A stretch of 10,513 nt of DNA from Pararoseburia sp963661325 (GTDB lineage: Bacteria > Bacillota > Clostridia > Lachnospirales > Lachnospiraceae): positions 1 through 10,513 of the forward strand of contig CAVLBP010000084.1 in the NCBI GenBank assembly GCA_963661325.1, given 5' to 3'. Positions 1 to 7,147 of this stretch are shown here, one piece after another; the first letter of the stretch is position 1; each line of letters opens with the position of its first letter. The position numbers and the translations under genes are program-made. The notes below the pieces were generated by a model that saw nothing but the letters and a program-made list of their open reading frames with translations, did not search any database and was not told the origin of the DNA.

Positions 1-1259
1 ATATTTTGGAGTCTCTCTTAAAGAGAAGCCCAAACAGTTATGGCGAATACGAAGCACGTGTGGCTGCCATCATAGAGGAAGTGCGAAAGAATCGCGATGC
101 GGCGGTTTTTTCCTACACCAAGCAGTTTGACCGTGCCGAGATCAATGCAGACAATATCGTCGTGACCGACGAGGAGATCGATGAGGCATATGCGACAGTT
201 GCACCGGAACTTTTGGATGTGATCCGCAAGTCTTTGGTCAATATCCGTGCTTTTCACAGCAAGCAGTTGCAGAACTCCTGGTTCACCAGTGGCGAAAATG
301 GCACGATCTTAGGACAGAAAGTCACACCTTTGGATAAGGTGGGCGTTTATGTTCCGGGTGGAAAGGCTGTCTACCCGTCCTCCGTTCTGATGAATGTCGT
401 TCCGGCAAAAGTAGCAGGCGTTCCTCACATTTATATGACAACACCACCTGGGGCTGATGGCAAGATTGCTGCCTCCACCTTAGTGGCTGCCAAGGAAGCC
501 GGTGTTGATACCATTTATAAGGTTGGTGGTGCCCAGGCGATCGCAGCCCTTGCTTTTGGTACGGAATCCATTCCGAAAGTAGACAAGATCGTTGGCCCCG
601 GCAATATTTATGTAGCCTTGGCAAAAAAGGCAGTGTTCGGTCATGTCAGCATTGACTCTATCGCCGGTCCGAGTGAGATCCTGGTCTTAGCCGATGAGAC
701 AGCAAATCCAAAATATGTAGCGGCAGATCTCTTGTCACAGGCAGAACATGATGAAATGGCATCCGCTATTTTGATCACGACCAGCCGTGCTCTGGCAGAC
801 CAGGTATCCAAGGAGATCGATTATTTTGTGGCAAAATTATCCCGCAAGGCGATCATTGAAAAATCTTTGGAGAATTACGGTTATATCCTGGTCGCACCGG
901 ATATGGAGACAGCCATTGATACGGTAAACGAGATCGCATCCGAGCATTTGGAGATTGTGACCAAGAATCCGTTTGATACCATGACAAGGGTTAAAAATGC
1001 AGGCGCTATCTTCCTTGGCGAATACAGCAGTGAACCGCTTGGTGACTACTTTGCAGGTCCAAACCATGTACTTCCGACCAATGGAACCGCCAAATTCTTC
1101 TCTGCCCTCAGCGTAGATGATTTTATCAAGAAATCCAGCATCATCTCTTATTCGAGAGAGGCATTGGAGGATGTCTATCGCGATATTGTGCAGTTTGCAG
1201 AGTGTGAGCAGTTGACGGCACATGCAAATTCGATTAAAGTAAGATTTGAAGAGGTTTAA
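1..1259 (+). CDS. hisD: Histidinol dehydrogenase, 5' end cut by window edge
   Basis: HisD is the cytoplasmic, zinc- and NAD-dependent enzyme that oxidises L-histidinol to L-histidine in the last two steps of histidine synthesis. The frame is open to the left edge. The first visible codons read I-L-E-S-L-L-K, so the TTG at position 6 is probably an internal Leu and roughly 10-20 residues are missing. About 418 residues are visible against a usual ~430. Counting from that TTG, family motifs are the GPSEILVLAD stretch (221-230), SQAEHDE with candidate zinc ligands Gln245 and His248, the ASEHLE motif (311-316) that carries the catalytic Glu/His pair, GDYFAGPNHVLPT with zinc-ligand Asp347, and the C-terminal His406. 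All expected active-site residues are present. The gene ends 26 bp before hisB and is probably co-transcribed with it. Confidence 0.96.
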   Translation, partial: ILESLLKRSPNSYGEYEARVAAIIEEVRKNRDAAVFSYTKQFDRAEINADNIVVTDEEIDEAYATVAPELLDVIRKSLVNIRAFHSKQLQNSWFTSGENGTILGQKVTPLDKVGVYVPGGKAVYPSSVLMNVVPAKVAGVPHIYMTTPPGADGKIAASTLVAAKEAGVDTIYKVGGAQAIAALAFGTESIPKVDKIVGPGNIYVALAKKAVFGHVSIDSIAGPSEILVLADETANPKYVAADLLSQAEHDEMASAILITTSRALADQVSKEIDYFVAKLSRKAIIEKSLENYGYILVAPDMETAIDTVNEIASEHLEIVTKNPFDTMTRVKNAGAIFLGEYSSEPLGDYFAGPNHVLPTNGTAKFFSALSVDDFIKKSSIISYSREALEDVYRDIVQFAECEQLTAHANSIKVRFEEV

Positions 1260-1285
1260 GTTTTAGTAGAAAGTAGGGATGTAGG

Positions 1286-1882
1286 GTGAGTGACGTAAGA
1301 CGCGCCCATTGTGTGCGCACAACAAAGGAAACAGATATTGACCTGACATTTACCATTGATGGCAGTGGCAAATCTATGATCTCCACGGATATCGGCTTTT
1401 TTGATCATATGTTGGAGGGCTTTGCAAGACACGGGCTCTTTGATCTGGATGTAAAGATCAAAGGCGATCTGATCGTGGACTGCCACCATACCATAGAGGA
1501 CTGTGGTATTGTCCTTGGCGAGGCTATCAAGCAGGCGCTGGGCGATAAAAAAGGAATCTGCCGTTATGGTTCCTGTATCTTACCTATGGATGAGACCTTG
1601 GTGCTTTGTGCCATAGACTTGTCCGGCAGACCTTATCTGTCCTTTGATGCAGAATTTACCACCGATCGGATCGGCTATATGGATACGGAAATGATCCGCG
1701 AATTTTTCTATGCCATTTCCTATAGTGCAGGCATGAACCTGCATATACAGGTATTAAAATCCGGCAACAATCACCATATGGCGGAGGCCATGTTCAAGGC
1801 TTTTGCAAAGGCATTGGATGCGGCAACGACCAAGGATCCGAGAATCGCAGACATTCTTTCGACCAAGGGAAGTCTGGCTTAA
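1286..1882 (+). CDS. hisB: Imidazoleglycerol-phosphate dehydratase
   Basis: HisB dehydrates imidazole glycerol phosphate to imidazole acetol phosphate in histidine synthesis, using a di-manganese centre in a cytoplasmic 24-mer. The predicted protein has 198 residues, the normal size of the monofunctional enzyme without a histidinol-phosphatase domain. Metal-binding motifs are intact: FFDHMLEGFARHG (38-50), DCHHTIEDCG (65-74) and NNHHMAEA (161-168). The start is GTG at 1286, preceded by a G-rich AGTAGGG that can serve as ribosome binding site. It gives the usual family N-terminus (RRAHCVRTTKET), and there is no in-frame ATG nearby. The gene sits between hisD and hisIE with 26-bp gaps on each side, consistent with one transcript. 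Confidence 0.97.
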   Translation: MSDVRRAHCVRTTKETDIDLTFTIDGSGKSMISTDIGFFDHMLEGFARHGLFDLDVKIKGDLIVDCHHTIEDCGIVLGEAIKQALGDKKGICRYGSCILPMDETLVLCAIDLSGRPYLSFDAEFTTDRIGYMDTEMIREFFYAISYSAGMNLHIQVLKSGNNHHMAEAMFKAFAKALDAATTKDPRIADILSTKGSLA

Positions 1883-1908
1883 AATCAATAGAAAGTGAAC
1901 ATAATAAA

Positions 1909-3192
1909 ATGGAACACAAAAATATCGTAGCAACAATCTATTTAAAAGACGGGATGGCAGTGCGCGATACAAAGCACACCGACGAAAAGCAGGATGTCTT
2001 AGAATTAGCACGCCTCTACAACGACAGTGGTATTGATAAGATCATTTGTTATGATCTTTCTTCCGAAGATGAAGAACATGAGAAAAACATTTTAGCCATC
2101 CGTGAGATCAACCGTAATATCGAGATCAAGACCTGTGGTGGCGGCAACATTAAGCGACTGGAAGATGTTAAGAAATTTCTTTATGCCGGCTGTGTGGAAG
2201 TCATTTTAAACGGCTCCAAGCCATCCGCCATTGAGATCTTAAAAGAAGCCAGTGCCCGTTTTGGCGCAGAGAAAATGCTGGTATCTTTGACCAATGTGGA
2301 TTTCCTCTTTAAGACCAAGGATTTCCTGGAGGATCATGTCCATGAACTTGTGATCTATGACCGCACACTTTTAAACAGCATTGAGGGCATTACCAATGTA
2401 CCTTACATTGTTGATGTAGATTCTTACAACTTTAAAGATGTGATCGATCTTCTAAAGTCTGACAAGATCCGTGGTATCTGTGGTTCCTTTATCAACGATA
2501 CCCAGACAGATATCATGCAGGTCAAGTGTGAACTGTCCGATGCCGGCATCAAGATGGATAATTTTGAGCCAAAACTTGCCTGGAGTGATCTGAAAGTGGG
2601 TGCAGACGGCTTGGTGCCTGTGATTGCACAGGACTATCAGACCGGTGAAGTTCTCATGCTTGCCTATATGAATGAGGAAGCCTTTAACACGACGATCCGC
2701 ATTGGTAAGATGACCTATTACAGCAGAAGCAGACAGGAACTCTGGATCAAGGGTTTGACAAGCGGACACACCCAGTATGTCAAGTCCTTAACCGCAGATT
2801 GTGACTATGATACCATCTTAGCCAAGGTATCCCAGGTAGGCGGAATTGCCTGCCATACCGGCGCACCAAGCTGCTTTTTCAATGAGATCATCAAAAAAGA
2901 GTACACCGAGCGTAATCCGCTCAAGGTCTTTGAGTCCGTTTATCAGGTGATCGCTGATCGTAGGGAACATCCAAAGGAGGGGTCTTATACCAATTATCTG
3001 TTTGATAAAGGTATCGACAAGATCTTAAAGAAAGTCGGAGAGGAAGCGACCGAGATCGTGATCGCTGCCAAGAATCCGGACAACGAAGAAGTCAAGTATG
3101 AAATGTCTGATTTCCTCTATCATATGATGGTTTTAATGGTAGAAAAAGGACTGACCTGGGAAGATATCACACGCGAACTTTCCCAGAGATAA
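1909..3192 (+). CDS. hisIE: HisIE with an N-terminal degenerate HisA/HisF-like barrel domain
   Basis: The protein has 427 residues in three parts. Residues 1 to about 215 resemble HisA/HisF barrels (KDG at 13-15, ELARLYNDSG, CGGGNIKRLED at 76-86), but the catalytic Asp positions are Tyr11 and Thr128, so isomerase or cyclase activity is not expected. Residues about 220-325 are HisI, phosphoribosyl-AMP cyclohydrolase, with the W-I-K-G-L-T-S-G-H motif, metal-binding DCDYD (297-301) and zinc ligands Cys298, Cys315 and Cys322. Residues about 340-427 are HisE, phosphoribosyl-ATP pyrophosphohydrolase, with KVGEEATE (375-382) and the E-x-x-D-F-L-Y-H segment. The two C-terminal domains would carry out steps 2 and 3 of histidine synthesis. 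Both keep their signature residues. The gene starts at ATG 1909 with only a weak ribosome binding site (GAAAGTGA), 26 bp after hisB. The HisF-like assignment is from motif order read by eye. Confidence 0.93.
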   Translation: MEHKNIVATIYLKDGMAVRDTKHTDEKQDVLELARLYNDSGIDKIICYDLSSEDEEHEKNILAIREINRNIEIKTCGGGNIKRLEDVKKFLYAGCVEVILNGSKPSAIEILKEASARFGAEKMLVSLTNVDFLFKTKDFLEDHVHELVIYDRTLLNSIEGITNVPYIVDVDSYNFKDVIDLLKSDKIRGICGSFINDTQTDIMQVKCELSDAGIKMDNFEPKLAWSDLKVGADGLVPVIAQDYQTGEVLMLAYMNEEAFNTTIRIGKMTYYSRSRQELWIKGLTSGHTQYVKSLTADCDYDTILAKVSQVGGIACHTGAPSCFFNEIIKKEYTERNPLKVFESVYQVIADRREHPKEGSYTNYLFDKGIDKILKKVGEEATEIVIAAKNPDNEEVKYEMSDFLYHMMVLMVEKGLTWEDITRELSQR

Positions 3193-3216
3193 AAAGTGAG
3201 AGGAATACTACAATAT

Positions 3217-5088
3217 ATGAATAAATTAGCACTGTCAGATGATATCTTAATGCAGGTTGACAAGCCTGCAAGATACATCGGCAATGAACTGAACATGGTA
3301 AAGAAGGATCCTTCCAAGGTCGATATCCGCTTTGCCATGTGTTTCCCGGATGTCTATGAGATCGGCATGTCGCATCTCGGCATCCAGATCCTTTATGAAA
3401 TGTTTAACAGAAGAGATGATGTTTACTGTGAGAGAGTATATTCTCCCTGGCCGGATCTGCATAAGATCATGAAAGAGGAGAATATCCCTCTTTTTGCGTT
3501 AGAGACACAGGATCCTATCAAGGATTTTGACTTTGTCGGCATCACCTTGCAGTACGAGATGTGCTATACCAATATCTTACAGATCTTAGATCTTGCCCAG
3601 ATTCCTCTGTGGCAAAAAGACCGTTCGGATCAGGATCCGATCATCTTATGCGGGGGACCTTGTACCTACAATCCGGAGCCGATCGCTGACTTTTGTGATC
3701 TGTGCTATATCGGTGAGGGCGAGATCTCTTATGATGCGCTTTTGACCCTCTATAAAGATATGAAGGCTGCCGGAAACTACACCAGAGAGGGCTTTCTTCG
3801 CAAGGCAGCCCAGATTCCGGGTATTTATGTGCCTTCTTTGTATGAAGTGACTTATCAGGAAGATGGAACGATTGCTGCCATGACACCGCGTTTTGCGGAT
3901 GTCCCGGAAAAGGTAAAACGTCAGGTCCTGGTCAATATGGATGAGGGTGCTTATCCGACCAAGCCGCTGGTGCCTTTTGTGCGTGCTACACAAGACCGCG
4001 TGGTCTTAGAGATCCAGCGTGGCTGCATCCGTGGCTGTCGTTTCTGTCAGGCGGGTATGGTCTATCGTCCCAACCGTGAAAAGAGCCTGGATCTTTTAAA
4101 AAAATATGCCAAGGAAATGTTAGACTCGACCGGACACGAGGAGATCTCTTTGAGTTCCTTGAGTTCCAGTGATTATACCCAGTTGCCGGAACTGATCAAT
4201 TTCCTGATCGAGGACTGCTGTGGAGATGGTGTCAATATCTCCCTGCCATCCCTGCGTATCGACGCCTTTTCTTTGGATGTCATGAGCAAGGTACAGGATG
4301 TCAGAAAGAGCAGTCTGACCTTTGCCCCTGAAGCCGGCTCCCAGCGGCTCCGTAATGTCATCAATAAGGGGCTGACCAAGGATGACATTTTAAATGGTGC
4401 CGGTATGGCATTTGAGGGCGGCTGGCAGAAGGTAAAACTCTACTTTATGCTGGGGCTTCCGACCGAGACCGAAGAAGATATGCGTGCCATCCCGGAACTT
4501 GCCAATGAAATTGCGGTTCGCTATTATGAGATCCCCAAGGACAAGCGCAACGGCAAGTGTCAGATCACGATGAGCACTTCCTTTTTTGTGCCAAAGCCTT
4601 TTACCCCATTTCAATGGGCGCCTATGTATGAAAAGGGCGAATATCTCCGCCGCGCCAAGATCGTCAACGATACGATGAAGGAGCAGTTGAACCACAAGAG
4701 CCTGCGTTATAACTGGCATGAAGCGGATGTTACGGTCTTAGAGGGTCTTTTTGCCAGAGGTGACCGCAGACTTGCCAAAGCCATCTATGAAGCCTATGAG
4801 GAAGGCTGTATGTTTGATGCCTGGTCGGATTATTTTGATGTCGATAAATGGCATGAGATCTTGGAGCGAAATGGTATCTCTCTTGATTTTTATGTCTATC
4901 GCCAGCGTCCTTTGGATGAAGTTCTGCCATGGGATTTTATCGATGTCGGTGTACGCAAGGAATTTTTTGTGCGCGAATGGAAACGTGCGACCATCGATCA
5001 GGTAGTAACGCCAAACTGTAAAATGCAATGCTCCGGTTGCGGTGCAGCATCATTTGGAGGAGGCATTTGTTTTGAAGGTAAGAATTAA
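3217..5088 (+). CDS. B12-binding-type radical SAM protein (TIGR03960-like), function not established
   Basis: The protein has 623 residues from ATG 3217. That start follows a GAGAGG at 3198-3203 and gives the usual family N-terminus, whereas GTG 3196 would add seven atypical residues. Residues about 20-200 form a cobalamin-binding-like Rossmann region (FPDVYEIGMSHLG, then GGPCTYNPEP at 146-155 and YIGEGE at 164-169). The radical SAM barrel follows, with the [4Fe-4S] motif Cys270-x3-Cys274-x2-Cys277 in RGCIRGCRFCQAG. A methylthiotransferase-like layout suggests modification of RNA or protein, but no substrate is established that I know of. The extreme C-terminus has a second CxxxCxxC (Cys601, Cys605, Cys608) plus Cys618, which may hold an auxiliary cluster or metal. 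The gene begins 24 bp after hisIE and overlaps the DUF2344 gene by 17 bp, a pairing that recurs widely and is sometimes a fusion. Confidence 0.93.
   Translation: MNKLALSDDILMQVDKPARYIGNELNMVKKDPSKVDIRFAMCFPDVYEIGMSHLGIQILYEMFNRRDDVYCERVYSPWPDLHKIMKEENIPLFALETQDPIKDFDFVGITLQYEMCYTNILQILDLAQIPLWQKDRSDQDPIILCGGPCTYNPEPIADFCDLCYIGEGEISYDALLTLYKDMKAAGNYTREGFLRKAAQIPGIYVPSLYEVTYQEDGTIAAMTPRFADVPEKVKRQVLVNMDEGAYPTKPLVPFVRATQDRVVLEIQRGCIRGCRFCQAGMVYRPNREKSLDLLKKYAKEMLDSTGHEEISLSSLSSSDYTQLPELINFLIEDCCGDGVNISLPSLRIDAFSLDVMSKVQDVRKSSLTFAPEAGSQRLRNVINKGLTKDDILNGAGMAFEGGWQKVKLYFMLGLPTETEEDMRAIPELANEIAVRYYEIPKDKRNGKCQITMSTSFFVPKPFTPFQWAPMYEKGEYLRRAKIVNDTMKEQLNHKSLRYNWHEADVTVLEGLFARGDRRLAKAIYEAYEEGCMFDAWSDYFDVDKWHEILERNGISLDFYVYRQRPLDEVLPWDFIDVGVRKEFFVREWKRATIDQVVTPNCKMQCSGCGAASFGGGICFEGKN
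5056..5063 (+). promoter_or_regulatory. Strong Shine-Dalgarno that fixes a TTG start
   Basis: GGAGGAGG lies inside the 3' end of the radical SAM gene and ends 8 nt before TTG 5072. It supports TTG 5072 as the start of the DUF2344 gene over the in-frame GTG at 5042, which has no such site. Confidence 0.8.
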
Positions 5089-5806
5089 ATTTAGCAAGAG
5101 CGGCAGTATGGTCTATATCGGCCATCTGGATATCATGCGCTATTTCCAGAAAGCCATCCGCAGAAGCGGACTGCCGATCAAATATTCCGAGGGATTTAAC
5201 CCGCATCAGATCATGTCCTTCGCGGCTCCGCTTGGCGTTGGTCTGAGCAGTTCGGGCGAATATATGGATATCGAATTAAAAGAGTTTGTGCCAAGCAAAG
5301 AGGCTTTGCAGCGTTTGCAGGCTACCATGGTAGACGGCATGGAAGTGACGTCTTTCCGCTATTTGCCGGACAATGCGCAAAACGCCATGTCCTCTGTGAC
5401 TGCCGCTTCTTATATTTTATCCTATAAGCACCCGGATGATTTTCCTTATACGATTGCAGAGTTACAGGCCGCAAAAAAAGCCTTTTTTGATGATGCAGGG
5501 ACTATTCCCATCATCAAAAAGACCAAAAAGGGAGAACGCGAATTGGATCTTAAACCTTTGATCTATGATTTTAACATCTCTGAGGTCTGCAATTCCTGCG
5601 GAGACAGCAGTATTCTCTTTTCCCTTTTAGTCTCTACCGGCAGTACGGATAATATCAAACCGGAACTGGTGCTGGATCACTTTTTTAGAAGTATGGGAAA
5701 GGCAGATCTGGGTCGATACGACTTCTTTATCCACAGAGAGGATATGCTGACCGGTCAGGCGCCGGACTTTGTATCTTTGGGAGAGATTGGTCATGACAAA
5801 GAGTAA
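5072..5806 (+). CDS. DUF2344 / TIGR03936 family protein, partner of the radical SAM protein
   Basis: The protein has 244 residues when started at TTG 5072 and begins MKVRIKFSKSGSM, the typical family N-terminus. Diagnostic stretches are YIGHLDIMRYFQKAIRRSGL (residues 15-34), YSEGFNPHQIMSFAAPLGVG and SGEYMDIEL. There is no signal peptide or membrane segment, so it is presumably cytoplasmic. The family has no settled biochemical role. It is found next to, or fused to the C-terminus of, TIGR03960 radical SAM proteins, which suggests a partner subunit or substrate-recognition role (inference). The 17-bp overlap with the upstream gene and the 14-bp overlap with the RNase gene downstream imply translational coupling. 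A Cys-x2-Cys pair (CNSCG) lies in the second half; I do not know that it binds metal. Confidence 0.9.
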   Translation: MKVRIKFSKSGSMVYIGHLDIMRYFQKAIRRSGLPIKYSEGFNPHQIMSFAAPLGVGLSSSGEYMDIELKEFVPSKEALQRLQATMVDGMEVTSFRYLPDNAQNAMSSVTAASYILSYKHPDDFPYTIAELQAAKKAFFDDAGTIPIIKKTKKGERELDLKPLIYDFNISEVCNSCGDSSILFSLLVSTGSTDNIKPELVLDHFFRSMGKADLGRYDFFIHREDMLTGQAPDFVSLGEIGHDKE

Positions 5807-7001
5807 TCGTTGTTTTATCACAGAATGGTCGCACGGGCAAAGACAGATGGAACTTTTGCTCTATCTGGATGCACACGATCATCCCATCGAGATCCATCCT
5901 TATGATGCAAGCGCGCCGTCTTTGATCGGTAATATCTATATTGCAAGGGTTGACCGCGTGATGCCACAGATGCATGCCGCTTTTTTGAAGGCAGACGACC
6001 TGACTTTCTTTTTCCCTATGGAAAACGAGGCTATAGATAGGGTCATCTTTACGAAAAAAAATGGAAAGAAGGATGCCTTCGTAGAGGGAGATGAGTTGCT
6101 CGTACAAGTCACCCGTGATGCTATCAAATCCAAAGAGATCTGTGTCTCTACCAATCTTTCCTTTTCTTCCGCGCATCTCTTGCTCACGACCGGAAATCGT
6201 TTGCACGGGATCTCCAAGAAGATCACAGGTCAAAAGCGCAAGGATATCCAGAGTGGTTTTGTAGACCGGATCGCAGATGAAGTTTTTGGAATCGTTGTGC
6301 GGACCAATGCTGTGGAATGTGACGAAGATCTACTATATGCCGAATACCAAACCTTGCAGGATACGGTGACAGACCTGCTTGCCAAGGCAAGACATCTTGT
6401 CGCCGGACAGCTTCTTTTGGTTCCGGGGCGAAAGCATCCTTTTTTTGAACACATCGACCGTTTCAAAAGAGAAGGACTGACAGAGATCGTAACGGATGAT
6501 CCTGCCTGGTATGACCTATTAAAAGAAAATTATGCAGATAGCATATCAATACGCTTATATGAAGATCCTGCCTATTCCCTCAAAGGACTTTATGGCATAG
6601 AGCAGATGCTGACACAAGCCCTTGCAAAAAAGGTCTATCTTCCTTCCGGTGGCTATCTGGTCATAGAGCCTACCGAGGCATTGACGGTCATTGACGTCAA
6701 CAGTGGCAACAATACCAAGAAGAAAAAGAAGGGCGACTATTACCTTTCCAACAATATGGAAGCTGCCAGGGAGATTGCCAGACAAGTGCGTCTGCGCAAT
6801 ATCAGCGGCATCATTGTGGTCGATTTTATCAATTTAAAGGATAAAGAACAAAAAGAGGCATTGACGACCTATATGAAGTCTCTCTTAAAAGAAGATTATA
6901 TCAAGGCAAATGTCGTGGATTTTACCAGATTAGACCTTATGGAGATCACGCGTGCCAAGAAATATCAATCCCTGCAGCAATCACTTTCAGATTGTACCTG
7001 A
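5793..7001 (+). CDS. rng: Ribonuclease E/G family endoribonuclease, short form without zinc-link
   Basis: RNase E/G enzymes cut single-stranded RNA in rRNA maturation and mRNA decay. ATG 5793 follows GGGAGAG (5779-5785) at 7 nt and yields 402 residues. The N-terminal part (about 1-125) carries the S1-like RNA-binding segment with GNIYIARVDRVMPQMHAAF. The catalytic core has YLPSGGYLVIEPTEALTVID, and the magnesium-binding aspartates are Asp301 (IDVNSG) and Asp344 (VVDFINL), 43 residues apart as in E. coli RNase E (303 and 346). The protein stops just after VDFTRLDLMEITRAKK, exactly where homologues continue to the CPxC zinc-link used for dimer assembly, so that element and anything C-terminal are absent. 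A five-lysine run lies at 309-313. The start overlaps the DUF2344 gene by 14 bp. Whether it processes 16S rRNA or serves the radical SAM module is unknown. Confidence 0.92.
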   Translation: MTKSNRCFITEWSHGQRQMELLLYLDAHDHPIEIHPYDASAPSLIGNIYIARVDRVMPQMHAAFLKADDLTFFFPMENEAIDRVIFTKKNGKKDAFVEGDELLVQVTRDAIKSKEICVSTNLSFSSAHLLLTTGNRLHGISKKITGQKRKDIQSGFVDRIADEVFGIVVRTNAVECDEDLLYAEYQTLQDTVTDLLAKARHLVAGQLLLVPGRKHPFFEHIDRFKREGLTEIVTDDPAWYDLLKENYADSISIRLYEDPAYSLKGLYGIEQMLTQALAKKVYLPSGGYLVIEPTEALTVIDVNSGNNTKKKKKGDYYLSNNMEAAREIARQVRLRNISGIIVVDFINLKDKEQKEALTTYMKSLLKEDYIKANVVDFTRLDLMEITRAKKYQSLQQSLSDCT

Positions 7002-7038
7002 TAAAATACAAAATATCGACATAATTTCCAGCAAATGA

Positions 7039-7067
7039 TTGACGAATGGCAATTCCTATGCTAATAT
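7039..7067 (+). promoter_or_regulatory. Sigma-A type promoter for the rplU-prp-rpmA unit
   Basis: A -35 element TTGACG (7039-7044) and a -10 element TAATAT (7062-7067) are separated by 17 bp, with an extended -10 TG at 7059-7060. The predicted transcript starts near 7073-7075, at the 5' edge of the L21 leader and about 75 nt before the rplU start. Position, spacing and match to consensus are all good; no competing site is visible in 7002-7147. Confidence 0.75.
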
Positions 7068-7073
7068 ATCAAG

Positions 7074-7142
7074 GTATGCCGCACAACGAGGTTTAAGTTG
7101 CATTTTGCACACCGTAGTTGGCGAGTAATGATAATAGGAGGT
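7074..7142 (+). ncRNA. Ribosomal protein L21 leader (cis-regulatory 5'UTR)
   Basis: The stretch between the promoter and the rplU ribosome binding site can fold by nested pairing: GCC 7078-7080 with GGC 7120-7122, AAC 7085-7087 with GTT 7117-7119, GGT 7090-7092 with ACC 7111-7113, and TGCA 7099-7102 with TGCA 7106-7109 at the tip. The position directly before rplU and the CCGCACAACGAGGTTTAAG...GGCGAGTA character fit the L21 leader family known in Firmicutes (Rfam L21_leader), thought to bind L21 and give autoregulation. AGGAGGT at 7136-7142 closes the region and could be masked or exposed by it. Family membership is recalled from memory, not from a covariance-model search. Confidence 0.68.
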
Positions 7143-7147
7143 GCCAT

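Noticed and set aside
6..1259. TTG at position 6 as the true start of hisD
   Set aside because: The frame is open to the left edge, no ribosome binding site can be seen, and the family's N-terminal residues are missing, so the gene begins before the window.
3196..3216. GTG 3196 as start of the radical SAM gene
   Set aside because: It overlaps the GAGAGG ribosome binding site used by ATG 3217 and adds residues not typical of the family.
322..5206. Several minus-strand open frames of 65-130 codons across the his and radical SAM genes
   Set aside because: They lie antisense to well-conserved genes, lack ribosome binding sites and show no recognisable motif.
5769..5792. TTG 5769 as start of the RNase E/G gene
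   Set aside because: The strong GGGAGAG lies downstream of it and points to ATG 5793.
6717..6733. A-rich run in rng as a possible programmed frameshift site
   Set aside because: It encodes a five-lysine stretch and the conserved frame continues through to the second catalytic aspartate, so no shift is needed.
7002..7038. Terminator for the radical SAM - rng transcript
   Set aside because: Only weak short pairings (TCAG/CTGA) and no T-tract are present; read-through into rplU remains possible.
7118..7147. TTG 7118 as start of rplU
   Set aside because: It lies within the pairing region of the leader RNA, before the AGGAGGT, and the known L21 N-terminus MYAII starts at ATG 7148.
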